From NCBI GenBank assembly GCA_034521715.1, contig JAXHLY010000004.1:1-64000 (forward strand): a stretch of 64,000 nt of DNA, read 5' to 3'. The stretch is from Methylohalomonas sp034521715. GTDB lineage: Bacteria; Pseudomonadota; Gammaproteobacteria; Methylohalomonadales; Methylohalomonadaceae. The notes under the pieces were generated by a model, which saw nothing but the letters and a program-made list of their open reading frames with translations, was not told where the DNA came from and ran no database searches. Shown here piece by piece: positions 27,869 to 37,423 of the stretch (position 1 is the stretch's first letter; every line of letters starts with the position of its first letter). A program made the position numbers and the translations under genes.

Positions 27869-28588
27869 TCAGCGGATCCGGTTGCGGAGATAGGCCTGAT
27901 AAAGGGCCCGGCTAGCCAGCGGCCTGCCGCCCAGGTGACATTCGATTTCCTGGCGCAGCAGCTGCTTGGCTTCCCGCAGGTCGCCCTCAGTACTGACGGA
28001 GCGGGCCCCCAACTCAAGCAGAGTGCTGCCATGTACCCTGACATAATTCCCGGCCAATTCCGCCTCGGCACTCGGACCGCGTTCTGTCACATACTGATAT
28101 AACATGTCCGGCTGCAGTGGTTTCCCTGAAAGGACATCATGATCAAGCACCAGGCCAAAGCCGATGGCCTCCAGCAGGCTTACCTCGAAATAACGCAGTT
28201 CTTTCTGCTGTTCATGCTCGTTACCCAGTATATTCACGATGGTTTCATAAGCGGCAAACAGTTCCGGGTGGGCTTCATGTCTGTGCAACAGCCTGACTAT
28301 CAGCTCATTGACATAAAAACCGGCAATCATTGCCCCGGTGTTGAAATCGGCAATCATGCCGTCAGGCTCGACGGAAGTCATGATCCCGAGTTCACCACGC
28401 GCAGACCAGGACATTGACAGGCGTCTCAGGGGCTGCAGTAAAACGGATTGCCCCGTTTTCTGCCGCCTGGCACCACGGGCTATTAATCCAACACGACCGT
28501 TTGAATAGGAAAAAACATCAAGTAACAGGCTGGTCTCCCTGTAAGGACGCTTGTGTAGAACATAGGCGTTGTCAGCCTCTACACGCAC
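27869..28588 (-). CDS. recO: DNA repair protein RecO
   Basis: Works with RecR and RecF to load RecA on gapped DNA. The 239-residue protein has an N-terminal OB fold (AYVLHKRPYRETSLLLDVFS, GRVGLIARGARR) and the helical RecO C-domain (GFYVNELIVRLLHRHEAHPELFAAYE). The CxxC zinc site seen in some RecO proteins is absent. The start is GTG at 28588, six bases after the era stop. Confidence 0.93.
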   Translation of the reverse strand: MRVEADNAYVLHKRPYRETSLLLDVFSYSNGRVGLIARGARRQKTGQSVLLQPLRRLSMSWSARGELGIMTSVEPDGMIADFNTGAMIAGFYVNELIVRLLHRHEAHPELFAAYETIVNILGNEHEQQKELRYFEVSLLEAIGFGLVLDHDVLSGKPLQPDMLYQYVTERGPSAEAELAGNYVRVHGSTLLELGARSVSTEGDLREAKQLLRQEIECHLGGRPLASRALYQAYLRNRIR

Positions 28589-28593
28589 GGCGC

Positions 28594-29499
28594 TCAGCCA
28601 TCATAACCAAATTCATGCAGACTGCGGCTGTCATCCGTCCAGCGTTCACGGATTTTCACCCAGGTTTTGAGATTGACCTGCGTACCCAGAAAACATTCCA
28701 TTGACCGGCGTGCCGCCGAGGAAATCTGCTTCAATCGCTGGCCTGACTGGCCGATCACGATGGCTTTCTGTCCCTTGTTCTCCACCCATATCAATGCATG
28801 TATATGGGTTATATGTGACTCCTCTTGCATCTGCTCGATTGTCACAGTCAGGCAATAAGGTACTTCCTCGCCAAGATGCCGTATCAGTTGCTCCCGCAAC
28901 AGTTCCGCCATAAAAAAACGTTCCTGTCGATCACTGACCTGATCTTCGGGAAACAGTGCGGGCTGCTGCGGCAAGACCTCTGCCAGTGCACGCTCCAGTT
29001 CCTGGGTACTGTCATAACTGGCTGACAAGGGGAAAATGGCCTTGAAGGGATATTTTCCCGATAGATCTTCTATATAAGGCAGTAATCTGGCCTTGTCTTT
29101 GACTTTATCTGTCTTGTTTACGACTGCAAATACCGGGTATTCGACCTTTTCAAGATTCTTCAGTACATATTCATCTTCCGAAGTCCAGCGTAGCGCCTCT
29201 GTGATAAAGACCACGGTATCTACTGATAACAGTCCTTCAGCAACCTCGCGGTGCATAAACCGGTTCAGGGCATTGCTACGCTGCTGGCGAAGGCCCGGCA
29301 AATCCATATAAATAAGTTGGGCAGTGGGTAATGTTTTAATTCCGAGCAAATGCCAGCGCGTAGTATGTGGCTTGCGTGAGACAATACTCAGTTTCTGCCC
29401 GACCAGACGGTTTAACAGGGTGGATTTTCCGACATTCGGGCGGCCGCACAATCCTATATAACCGCAACGGAAAGCAGCGTCGGATATTCCAGTGGTCAT
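28594..29499 (-). CDS. era: GTPase Era
   Basis: An essential GTPase for 16S rRNA and 30S subunit maturation. The 301-residue protein has G1 GRPNVGKSTLLN, G3 DLPGL, G4 NKTDKV and a C-terminal KH domain (IVIGQSGQRLKQISSAARRSME). The ATG overlaps the rnc stop, so rnc and era are coupled as in E. coli. Confidence 0.97.
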   Translation of the reverse strand: MTTGISDAAFRCGYIGLCGRPNVGKSTLLNRLVGQKLSIVSRKPHTTRWHLLGIKTLPTAQLIYMDLPGLRQQRSNALNRFMHREVAEGLLSVDTVVFITEALRWTSEDEYVLKNLEKVEYPVFAVVNKTDKVKDKARLLPYIEDLSGKYPFKAIFPLSASYDSTQELERALAEVLPQQPALFPEDQVSDRQERFFMAELLREQLIRHLGEEVPYCLTVTIEQMQEESHITHIHALIWVENKGQKAIVIGQSGQRLKQISSAARRSMECFLGTQVNLKTWVKIRERWTDDSRSLHEFGYDG

Positions 29500-30179
29500 G
29501 TACCCGAGGGTTCCTGAAGCATTTGCAACATCATTTCAGCAGCAGCCTGTTCGGCAGACTGCTTGCTTCTACCCTTGGCCTCTATCGGCTTTGAAACTGC
29601 CGAAGTGCTGCATTCCACAGTAAACTCACGGGCATGGGCCTCGCCGGCTTCAGCAACAATCCGATATTGTGGCAGCGGCAGACGGCGCGCCTGGAGATAT
29701 TCCTGCAACTGCGTCTTGGGATCCTTGTCTGCGTTCTCCGGCGAAACAGAATCCAGTAATTCGCTATACAGCTCCAGGATACGCGACCGGCAGACGTCCA
29801 TGCCCGCATCCAGATAAATCGCGCCAATAACGGCCTCGGTCGCATTGGCCAGTATGGAGTCACGGCGCCAGCCACCGCTTTTCAGTTCACCACCGCCCAA
29901 TCGAACATATTCGCCCAGTTTATTGCTTCTGGCGAGTTTAGCCAACGTCTCACGCTTGACGAGACTGGCACGCAGGCGCGTTAATGCTCCCTCACTGGCA
30001 TCATGAAAACGCTCGAAGAGCGCCTCGGCAATAACAAATCCCAGGATCGCATCACCCAGATATTCCAGGCGTTCATTATTTTTTTGCCCGGCGCTGCGAT
30101 GGGTCAGGGCCTGCTGCAAAACTTGTTCATCACTGAAATCGTGACCGAGGCAGGGATTGGGTAATGCGTTTTTACTCAA
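29496..30179 (-). CDS. rnc: Ribonuclease III
   Basis: Cleaves double-stranded RNA, including rRNA precursors. The 227-residue protein has the signature NERLEYLGDAILGFVIAE with catalytic acidic residues, the second acidic cluster in ANATEAVIGAIYLD, and a C-terminal dsRNA-binding domain (DPKTQLQEYLQARRLPLPQY). It starts with TTG, and those bases overlap the stop of the upstream DUF4845 gene (TTGA), suggesting re-initiation. Confidence 0.96.
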   Translation of the reverse strand: MSKNALPNPCLGHDFSDEQVLQQALTHRSAGQKNNERLEYLGDAILGFVIAEALFERFHDASEGALTRLRASLVKRETLAKLARSNKLGEYVRLGGGELKSGGWRRDSILANATEAVIGAIYLDAGMDVCRSRILELYSELLDSVSPENADKDPKTQLQEYLQARRLPLPQYRIVAEAGEAHAREFTVECSTSAVSKPIEAKGRSKQSAEQAAAEMMLQMLQEPSGT

Positions 30180-30565
30180 TTGCCGCCCAGTTCAAAGGTC
30201 TTGTCATAGACAAGCACAATATCCAGATTGCCGAACAGCTTTGAACGCGCTTCGTAGTACATATACATTTCGCGCGGTTTCTCGCCGATTTTATTGGCGC
30301 TAAGATAATCACTGATATTTCGTTCCTTAAAACGTGACAGGCCATTTATGTTTGCATTCCGAATGAAGTATTTATGTATATCGCGCGTCGTCAACTTTTC
30401 TGCTTCGGGCTGATTGGCAACCGATTTTAACGACTGGTCGACGGCAAAGCTTTCGTTATACAGTGGAAACAGTTTTAACCCGACCAATGCAAAAAAACAG
30501 ACCAGTGCCACAACCATCATAAAGCCCAACAGTGTTAAACCAGTTTGCTTGTCTATATGCCTCAT
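30176..30565 (-). CDS. DUF4845 family membrane protein
   Basis: A 129-residue protein with one N-terminal membrane helix after a basic start: MRHIDKQTGLTLLGFMMVVA, then LVCFFALVGLKLFPLYNESF. The family is common between lepB and rnc in gammaproteobacteria; its function is unknown. The pilin-like start (GLTLLGFM) may reflect type IV pilin-like insertion. I chose the ATG at 30565 because AAGGGG lies eight bases upstream; earlier ATGs at 30580 and 30589 have no such site. Confidence 0.85.
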   Translation of the reverse strand: MRHIDKQTGLTLLGFMMVVALVCFFALVGLKLFPLYNESFAVDQSLKSVANQPEAEKLTTRDIHKYFIRNANINGLSRFKERNISDYLSANKIGEKPREMYMYYEARSKLFGNLDIVLVYDKTFELGGN

Positions 30566-30603
30566 GGTGAACCCCTTCATTGTTTGCATCAGTTATTCAC
30601 GGA

Positions 30604-31395
30604 TCACTCTATTATTCCCAGCCTGTGCCAGTTAACACCACTATCCCAGTTCATCCAGATAAAAAATGCCCTGCCCACCAGGTTGGCTTCAGGCACAAAT
30701 CCCCAGAAACGGCTGTCACTGCTGTGATCCCGGTTATCGCCCATAGCAAAATAATGCCCCTCCGGGACCACACTATCAACCATAAAACCGGCCCTGCCGG
30801 GGTCAATCAGGATATGGTGTTCCACGGCCATCAGGTTTTCCCGCCGTAGTACGGCGCCATTCATTCCGGCAGCAGTGCCGTCCATATGATAACGCTCCAG
30901 CGTCTCCTGCTCCATCAGTTTTCCGTTAATATACAGTTGTTTGTTTCTGTAACTGATATGGTCGCCGGGCAAGCCGACGATTCGCTTGATATAAGGCGTA
31001 TCAGGCTGTTTGGGATAACGAAACACTGCGATGTCGCCCCGTGCCGGCTCCCCCACAGCGACTATTTCTGTATTGATCACCGGCAGGCGGATACCATATT
31101 CATACTTGTTGACCAGGATAAAATCACCTATCAACAGTGTCGGCATCATCGATGCCGACGGTATACGGAATGGTTCGACAATAAAGGAACGCAGAATCAG
31201 CACGATGAGAAAAACCGGGAAAAAGGAGCGAGCATACTCGACTAGGACGGGGACTTCTGCATCACCACCCTGTTCTGCCTGCTCCTGCTCAATGGCGGCT
31301 TTGCGTCCTGGCGCCAGTAGCCAGGCATCAATGCCCCATATCAGTCCACTGCCAACAGTCAGCAATACCAATAGTGCCGAGAAATCAAAGCTCAT
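30604..31395 (-). CDS. lepB: Signal peptidase I
   Basis: Cleaves signal peptides on the outer face of the inner membrane. The 263-residue protein has two N-terminal membrane helices, the nucleophile S82 in RIPSASMMPTLLIGDFILVNKY, the lysine base in YIKRIVGLPGD and the motif GDNRDHSSDSRFWG. Its ATG overlaps the lepA stop (ATGA). Confidence 0.97.
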   Translation of the reverse strand: MSFDFSALLVLLTVGSGLIWGIDAWLLAPGRKAAIEQEQAEQGGDAEVPVLVEYARSFFPVFLIVLILRSFIVEPFRIPSASMMPTLLIGDFILVNKYEYGIRLPVINTEIVAVGEPARGDIAVFRYPKQPDTPYIKRIVGLPGDHISYRNKQLYINGKLMEQETLERYHMDGTAAGMNGAVLRRENLMAVEHHILIDPGRAGFMVDSVVPEGHYFAMGDNRDHSSDSRFWGFVPEANLVGRAFFIWMNWDSGVNWHRLGIIE

Positions 31396-33194
31396 TTATT
31401 TTTTCCCATATCAAGCACCGCCATGAATGCAGCCTGAGGAATCTCTACTGAACCAAACTGCTTCATGCGTCTTTTGCCGGCTTTCTGCTTTTCCAGTAGT
31501 TTGCGCTTCCGCGTGATGTCGCCACCATAACATTTTGCTGTTACATTTTTTCGCAGGGCCTTGACTGTCTCACGGGCAATAATATGAGAGCCAATTGCAG
31601 ATTGTATTGCAACATCATACATTTGCCGCGGGATAACAGCCTTCATTTTCTCCACCAGAGCCCGGCCATGTATGTGCGCCTTATCCTTATGCACAATAAT
31701 CGATAATGCATCAATGCGTTCACTGTTAATCAGCACATCGAGCTTGACAAGGTTCGAAGGCTGGTAACGTAAAAAAGTATAATCGAATGATGCATAGCCG
31801 CGGCTGACTGATTTCAGCCTGTCAAAAAAATCGACCACTACCTCTGACATGGGCAATTCAAATGTCAGCGACAACTGATTACCAAGGTATTGCATATTCT
31901 TCTGGACGCCACGCTTTTCCATGCAGAGTGTGATGACGTTCCCGAGATAATCCTGTGGCACCAGGATATCAGCTCGAATAATGGGTTCATGGATGCTTTC
32001 AATCTGGTCCAGCGGCGGCAGATGTGCAGGATTATCAACCTGAATAACTTGCCCCTTGGTCGTATGCACCTCATAAATCACGGTGGGGGCAGTTGTAATC
32101 AGATTAAGGTCATATTCGCGTTCCAGACGTTCCTGTACGATTTCCATATGCAGCATCCCCAGGAATCCACAGCGGAAACCGAACCCGAGGGCCTGCGAAG
32201 TCTCCGGTTCATAATGCAGGGCCGAGTCATTCAGACGCAGCTTGGACAGCGCTTCCCTGAGATCTTCATAATCGGTCGAATCAACAGGAAACAGGCCGGC
32301 GAATACACGCGGCCTGACGTGCTTGAAACCAGGTACACGCTCCGTGGCCGGCCTCTGGGCCAGGGTCAGGGTGTCGCCTACCGGAGCGCCATCAATCTCC
32401 TTGATACCCGCAACCACATAGCCCACCTGGCCCGTATTCAATACATCGATCTTGGCCCGTTTGGGTCCAAAAATACCGACTTCGTCGACCATATAATCAA
32501 GACCGGTCGACATGACCCTGAGTTTCCGGCCCGGCGCCAGCTGACCGTCGACAATCTTGACCAGCGAAACAACGCCCAGGTAGTTGTCAAACCATGAGTC
32601 AATGATCAGGGCCTTTAATGGTGCCTTCGGATCGCCCTTGGGTGGTGGCATAAAACGGACGATCTCTTCCAGGATCTCCCTGATTCCCTGGCCCGTTTTT
32701 GCACTGACACACAAGGCCTGACTGGCATCAAGACCGATAATATCGCCAATCTCCTTCTTGACCCGCTCGGGGTCGGCCGCAGGCAGGTCAATCTTGTTGA
32801 TAACCGGCAATACTTCCAGGTCCAGATCGATCGCTGTCAGGCAATTGGCCACAGTCTGGGCCTCTACACCCTGGGCGGCATCGACAACCAGCAGTGCGCC
32901 TTCACAGGCATACAGGGATCGGGAAACCTCGTAATTGAAATCAACATGACCCGGCGTATCAATGATATTCAGTTGATACTCACGGCCGTCCTCTGCCTTG
33001 TATTTCAGGGATACGCTCTGGGCCTTGATGGTGATACCGCGCTCCCGTTCCAGGTCCATACTGTCGAGGACCTGGGCAGACATTTCACGATCAGTCAGGG
33101 CGCCACATACCTGCAGGAAACGGTCAGCAAGCGTGGATTTGCCGTGGTCAATATGGGCGATAATTGAAAAATTACGGATATGGTCCATCGGCAT
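31392..33194 (-). CDS. lepA: Elongation factor 4 (LepA)
   Basis: A ribosome-associated GTPase active in initiation or back-translocation. The 600-residue protein has G1 AHIDHGKSTLADRF, RGITIKAQSV, G3 DTPGHVDF, G4 NKIDLP and the LepA-specific C-terminus (GGDITRKRKLLEKQKAGKRRMK). The ATG at 33188 (MDHIRN) is an alternative to 33194 (MPMDHIRN). It heads the lepA-lepB-DUF4845-rnc-era-recO-pdxJ series. Confidence 0.97.
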   Translation of the reverse strand: MPMDHIRNFSIIAHIDHGKSTLADRFLQVCGALTDREMSAQVLDSMDLERERGITIKAQSVSLKYKAEDGREYQLNIIDTPGHVDFNYEVSRSLYACEGALLVVDAAQGVEAQTVANCLTAIDLDLEVLPVINKIDLPAADPERVKKEIGDIIGLDASQALCVSAKTGQGIREILEEIVRFMPPPKGDPKAPLKALIIDSWFDNYLGVVSLVKIVDGQLAPGRKLRVMSTGLDYMVDEVGIFGPKRAKIDVLNTGQVGYVVAGIKEIDGAPVGDTLTLAQRPATERVPGFKHVRPRVFAGLFPVDSTDYEDLREALSKLRLNDSALHYEPETSQALGFGFRCGFLGMLHMEIVQERLEREYDLNLITTAPTVIYEVHTTKGQVIQVDNPAHLPPLDQIESIHEPIIRADILVPQDYLGNVITLCMEKRGVQKNMQYLGNQLSLTFELPMSEVVVDFFDRLKSVSRGYASFDYTFLRYQPSNLVKLDVLINSERIDALSIIVHKDKAHIHGRALVEKMKAVIPRQMYDVAIQSAIGSHIIARETVKALRKNVTAKCYGGDITRKRKLLEKQKAGKRRMKQFGSVEIPQAAFMAVLDMGKNK

Positions 33195-33348
33195 CCAGTT
33201 CTTGCAGGGCCAAAAACGCTATCCGGCCCTTGCGCGGCGGGTGAATCGGGTTGGCCATGTTGTTGTTCTCGGGATTACCCTGCTCACGGCCAATGACAAA
33301 CAGCGCGCGATTCTAGCCGATCTGCGCCTACCGATAAACACACCCGGC

Positions 33349-33384
33349 TAAAACAATGCCGCCATGGCCCGGGCGGACCATGGC
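33349..33384 (-). terminator. Possible terminator after degP
   Basis: On the minus strand GCCATGG and CCATGGC (33384-33361) form a 7-bp stem with a 10-base GC-rich loop, and TTGTTTTAG follows a few bases later. The gap to the T stretch makes it a weak candidate. Confidence 0.4.
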
Positions 33385-33401
33385 AGCCTGGTTAAAAAGG
33401 G

Positions 33402-34835
33402 TTAATCATCCTGGATCTTGAGCGCCAGGAACATCGGCCCGCCGCGCCGCTGTACCAGCACCGGCACGGATTTGCCAGCCGGCAATTCCTTGACCAGTTG
33501 CTCGAAATGTCCGGCATCCCTGACCTTGGTATTATTAAGCATCAGCAGTACATCCCCCTGGCGGATACCCGCTTGTGCCCCGGCGCCCTTGCCAACCTGC
33601 TCGACAAGAACACCTCCGTCGGACAACTCCAGTTTCTCCCGCTGTTCCTCGGTCAGGTCCTTGACCTTGATATCAAGCCTGTTGGCTGTTGTCCCGTCAT
33701 CGCGATCCCTGGCCGTTCTGCCGGCAACAGTTTGATCGTCTTCCGGCAATTCGTTGATCTTGACCCGTAGTGTCTGCTCCTCGCCGTCGCGGATGATATC
33801 CACGGGCACCGCGCTGCCAACGGCGGTATTACCGACCAGTGGCGGCAGATCTGACGAACTGGAAATCTCCTTGCCATTGAAACGAACCACGATATCACCG
33901 ACATTGAAACCGGCGTCTGCCGCGGGGCTGTCCGGCAGGACGCGAGCAACAAGCGCACCATGCGGACGCTGCATATCAAATGACTCGGCCAGCTCGCGGG
34001 TAACATCCTGAATGAGCACGCCCAGCCAGCCGCGTGACACACGGCCCGTCTCGCGCAGCTGCATGTAGACATTTTCCACGACATTAATCGGTACGGCGAA
34101 TGACAGGCCCATGAATCCGCCGGTACGGCTGTATATCTGCGAGTTCACACCCACGACCTCGCCATCCAGATTGAACAGCGGCCCGCCCGAATTACCCGGG
34201 TTGATCGCAACATCTGTCTGGATAAAGGGCACGTAATTCTCATTTGGCAGGCTGCGACCCTTGGCGCTGACGATGCCGGCCGTAACCGAGTGATCGAAAC
34301 CGAATGGCGAACCTATCGCCAGCACCCATTCACCGACCTTGAGATCAGATGAATTACCAAGCCTGACAATAGGCAGATCCTCGCCGTCAATTTTCAGGAC
34401 TGCCAGATCACTGCGGGCATCCGTCCCCACCACTTCCGCCACATATTCACGCCGGTCGGCCAATCGCACGATAATTTCCTTGGCATCCTTGACTACGTGA
34501 TTATTGGTAATGACATAGCCGTCACTGGATATAATAAAACCCGATCCCAATGACGAGGTGTCCTCGTACGGTTGCTGCCGGAAACCGGGATTATCTTCAA
34601 AGAATTTACGGAAAAAGTCGTAAAAAGGACTGTTTTCGGGGATCTGGGGCAGTTCCATGCCCGGCGGCAGCCGGCCCTGTGACTGCTCCAGTGTTGTACT
34701 GATATTTACTACAGCCGGGGCATTCTGTTCCGCCAGCCGGGTGAAATCAGGCAACTCACGTGCCTGAACGGTACTGCCCATCAGAAGGAAACTGAAACAG
34801 AGAAGATAAAAGATTCTGATCATCGGGGATTGCAT
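33402..34835 (-). CDS. degP: Periplasmic serine protease DegP/MucD
   Basis: A Do-type protease/chaperone for misfolded envelope proteins and a modulator of the sigma-E pathway. The 477-residue precursor has a signal peptide (cut after VQA, about residue 25), the triad H113 (NNHVVKDA), D143 (DARSDLAVLKI) and S216 (GNSGGPL), then two PDZ domains (about 265-360 and 385-475). It is the last gene of the rpoE-rseA-rseB-degP set, the algU-mucA-mucB-mucD order of Pseudomonas, so the MucD branch fits well. Confidence 0.94.
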   Translation of the reverse strand: MQSPMIRIFYLLCFSFLLMGSTVQARELPDFTRLAEQNAPAVVNISTTLEQSQGRLPPGMELPQIPENSPFYDFFRKFFEDNPGFRQQPYEDTSSLGSGFIISSDGYVITNNHVVKDAKEIIVRLADRREYVAEVVGTDARSDLAVLKIDGEDLPIVRLGNSSDLKVGEWVLAIGSPFGFDHSVTAGIVSAKGRSLPNENYVPFIQTDVAINPGNSGGPLFNLDGEVVGVNSQIYSRTGGFMGLSFAVPINVVENVYMQLRETGRVSRGWLGVLIQDVTRELAESFDMQRPHGALVARVLPDSPAADAGFNVGDIVVRFNGKEISSSSDLPPLVGNTAVGSAVPVDIIRDGEEQTLRVKINELPEDDQTVAGRTARDRDDGTTANRLDIKVKDLTEEQREKLELSDGGVLVEQVGKGAGAQAGIRQGDVLLMLNNTKVRDAGHFEQLVKELPAGKSVPVLVQRRGGPMFLALKIQDD

Positions 34836-34944
34836 AGTATTACCCAGAATTCCGGTTAAGCTTGATTAATTATTCAATATCTTGATTGATGTAGGCCGTT
34901 ACTGCTGTATGACTCGCTACAGGACAGATTATAGGGCAGAACAT

Positions 34945-35934
34945 TCAGGGCGCGTAGGAAACCGAATCCGCCATTTGCCGCACAGTAACAAGCGGCACCT
35001 CGCCGACCACCATGATTTGATGCCCATCCGCCTTCCTGGCAAATGCATTGACGGCACCAAGTTTTGAAGGCCCAATCAACACACCATTTTCATTGCCAAT
35101 CTGTTCAACAAAAACGGATATCATGGCCAATCCATCCGAGAAAACCATATGATGGACCGGCCGCGGACTGTCGGCCAGTAATTCATCAGCACGATCGCTG
35201 ATGGTAAACCCGGCCGGCATCCAGTCCACGTTCCATTCAGCATCCTCTATGCGAGTATGCACATCATCCGGGTTTTCATACCAGCTGTAATTAACTCCCG
35301 TAATAGTCGGCTGCAGTTGCTGGTCCGATATTTCTTCGAGTACCTCGAGATGGGTAAACATGAACTGTTCACGCGACCTGCCCTGTTCACCAATGAGATC
35401 GGAACGCAGCATCAGGCCGGTTTTCTTGTCAAGCCACAGACGGTAACCGTAACGGTAACGATCGCGTGGCTTTATGGCCACAATATGGGTATCACGGTCG
35501 GCGACACGATCACTGCCTTCCACCATGAAAGTATAGCTGTCCGCCAGCTCGGCGACCTGCTGCGGGAATTGCGAGGACAAGAGCCTGTGGGGCCGGCTTT
35601 TCTCGACCATAACGGCCTGGTCGTCAGGAAATATACACGTCACCGATTCGTCATTGCGGATAACTTCGCGGGCATGACCGGTCAGGGAAATCAGCCGTTC
35701 ACGTTCGCCGCCCTGCCCCGCCTTGTGAATGATTCGCATGGCATCCATGTGCGAACCCCGTTGATAGACGAAGACGCCATCATAATTCAGGGTTCGCGAC
35801 GCCTCTGTCATTCTGTCCAGCAGCTGCCGGGCATCCGGCTGTCCGGCGGCAACAGTCTGGGACAGGCCGCCACCGGCGAGGCACAATAGCAGCACCGGCA
35901 GAGCTGCCCGCATGCGCTTACTGGTTACTGCCAT
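34945..35934 (-). CDS. rseB: Sigma-E regulatory protein RseB/MucB
   Basis: A periplasmic lipid-sensing protein that binds the periplasmic part of RseA and shields it from DegS. It has a signal sequence (ALPVLLLCLAGGGLSQTVAAG), an N-terminal LolA-like domain (LNYDGVFVYQRGSHMDAMRIIH) and the C-terminal domain (WNVDWMPAGFTISDR, HMVFSDGLAMISVFVE). The start is uncertain: ATG at 35934 overlaps the rseA end, while ATG at 35913 follows the rseA stop by four bases. Confidence 0.92.
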   Translation of the reverse strand: MAVTSKRMRAALPVLLLCLAGGGLSQTVAAGQPDARQLLDRMTEASRTLNYDGVFVYQRGSHMDAMRIIHKAGQGGERERLISLTGHAREVIRNDESVTCIFPDDQAVMVEKSRPHRLLSSQFPQQVAELADSYTFMVEGSDRVADRDTHIVAIKPRDRYRYGYRLWLDKKTGLMLRSDLIGEQGRSREQFMFTHLEVLEEISDQQLQPTITGVNYSWYENPDDVHTRIEDAEWNVDWMPAGFTISDRADELLADSPRPVHHMVFSDGLAMISVFVEQIGNENGVLIGPSKLGAVNAFARKADGHQIMVVGEVPLVTVRQMADSVSYAP

Positions 35935-36569
35935 ACGGAGCAACAATACGGGCGTAAGGCATGCTGCCGTGAACACCGCTGTTGACGCGGTACTCGTTAT
36001 GATTAATCAGGTAACTGTTGAAGCGGTATTGCCCGGCCGCCTGCCCTGACTGCTGATAGTCTCCCGGCACGGCTTCGGTCGAAACGGTCCGGGCCAGTTG
36101 TGACGGCGCGGCCGGTTGCAGCGACTGCCTGGGTGCCTGCACCTCAATCCGCTCCGGTGCCGGCGCTGTTGCAGCCGCGTCGGTAGCAGCAACCGTCGTA
36201 TCGCCCGTCGTGCTGCCGGTACCGGCCGTGTGATCCATGCCCCGCAGTCCGATAATGGCAACCAGTGCCACCGATGCGGCGATCGCCAGACCGGCCGCGG
36301 GCTTCAGGATACGCTGGCTGACTGTGGCAGTACGCCTCTGCGGGCTCAGGATGGCCGGCTCACTTTCCAGCGCCCTGCTGATACGGGCGGATAAATCGGT
36401 GGCTGGAAACTGTGCCGGCAGCTGGCCGCGCAGGCTGTCACCTACCAGATGGTAACGGCGCCAGGCGCCGAACAGCTCGGCGTCATTGTGGATGGACGCC
36501 GTAATGGACTCGGCCGGCAGTTCGGCCTTGCCATCCATGAAGGCGGGAGATCTCTTCAAGCTTGTTCAC
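35918..36569 (-). CDS. rseA: Anti-sigma-E factor RseA/MucA, probable frameshift at the N-terminus
   Basis: A single-pass inner-membrane protein whose cytoplasmic N-terminus holds sigma-E. The open frame starts MKRSPAFMDGKAEL, but the family start is restored by dropping one base near 36540 (AA, TT on the minus strand). GTG at 36569 then gives MNKLEEISRLMDGKAELPAE, with AGGG upstream. The anti-sigma domain (AWRRYHLVGDSLRGQLP), membrane helix (PAAGLAIAASVALVAIIGL) and periplasmic tail with a Gln-rich RseB-binding region follow. It sits between rpoE and rseB. Confidence 0.9.
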
Positions 36570-36578
36570 TTTTGCACC

Positions 36579-37160
36579 CTACTCGTCAGTGACTAATGGT
36601 TTTAACTGCTTGTCTATGGCCTCACGGGCCCGGAAAATCCTGGATCGCACCGTCCCTATTGGGCACTCCATCACCGCGGCAATGTCTTCATAACTCAGGC
36701 CCTCGACCTCGCGCAGTGTAATCGCGGTCCGTAAATCCTCGGGCAACTCCTCAATGACCCTGATAATAGTGTCCTGAATCTCATCCCGCAGTAGCATATG
36801 CTCGGGCGTTCCTTGATCCCTTAGAACCCCGCTGGAGTCAATTTGTTCAATTTCATCGTAATCCTGGTCGGCCTCCAGCGGCCGCCGCGACTGGACCGCA
36901 AGATAATTTTTCGCCGTGTTGACTGCAATCCGGTACATCCAGGTATAAAAGGCACTGTCCCCCCGGAATTTCGGCAGCGCCCGGTAAGCTTTCAGAAAAG
37001 CTTCCTGTGTGACATCCATGGCATCGTTCGGGTTCCGTACAAAACGGCCGACGAGGTTGAGGATGCGTTGCTGATATTTGCTGACCAGCAGGTCAAAAGC
37101 CTTCTTGTCGCCTTGCTGTACCCGTTCAACCAACTGCTGATCAGATTCGCGTGCGGCCAT
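36579..37160 (-). CDS. rpoE: RNA polymerase sigma-E factor (RpoE/AlgU)
   Basis: An ECF sigma factor for envelope stress. The 193-residue protein has region 2 (LVSKYQQRILNLVGRFVRNPNDAMDVTQEAFLKAYRAL, FYTWMYRIAVNTAKNYL) and region 4 (TAITLREVEGLSYEDIAAVMECPIGTVRSRIFRAREAID). An AAAGGGAG ribosome-binding site lies 9-16 bases upstream of the ATG. The rseA start follows 10 bases after its stop. I did not find a clear sigma-E-type promoter in the 263-base divergent gap to nadB. Confidence 0.97.
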   Translation of the reverse strand: MAARESDQQLVERVQQGDKKAFDLLVSKYQQRILNLVGRFVRNPNDAMDVTQEAFLKAYRALPKFRGDSAFYTWMYRIAVNTAKNYLAVQSRRPLEADQDYDEIEQIDSSGVLRDQGTPEHMLLRDEIQDTIIRVIEELPEDLRTAITLREVEGLSYEDIAAVMECPIGTVRSRIFRAREAIDKQLKPLVTDE

Positions 37161-37423
37161 TCCGCCCGACTCCCTTTGAGATTATTTTTGCTGATACAAT
37201 CGACATGGACGGCTGCTTCCTGCCGCAACGGGCCACTGCCGGCGGTTATGGTAGCGATAACGCCAGCCAGGTGACAGAGTAATACCATTCCGTACTGACT
37301 CCGTGGCCCGATAGCAATATACACTGCGGGCCCTGCAGCGCAGCCTTTCTGACCAGGCGGACGCCAGATACCGGTTACCAGAGATCCAGAATCAAAAACG
37401 TAACATTATAACAGTTCTAATCG

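Noticed and set aside
37161..37423. A sigma-E autoregulatory promoter upstream of rpoE
   Set aside because: No GGAACTT/TCTGA-type pair with the right spacing was found on the minus strand, so I did not annotate one.
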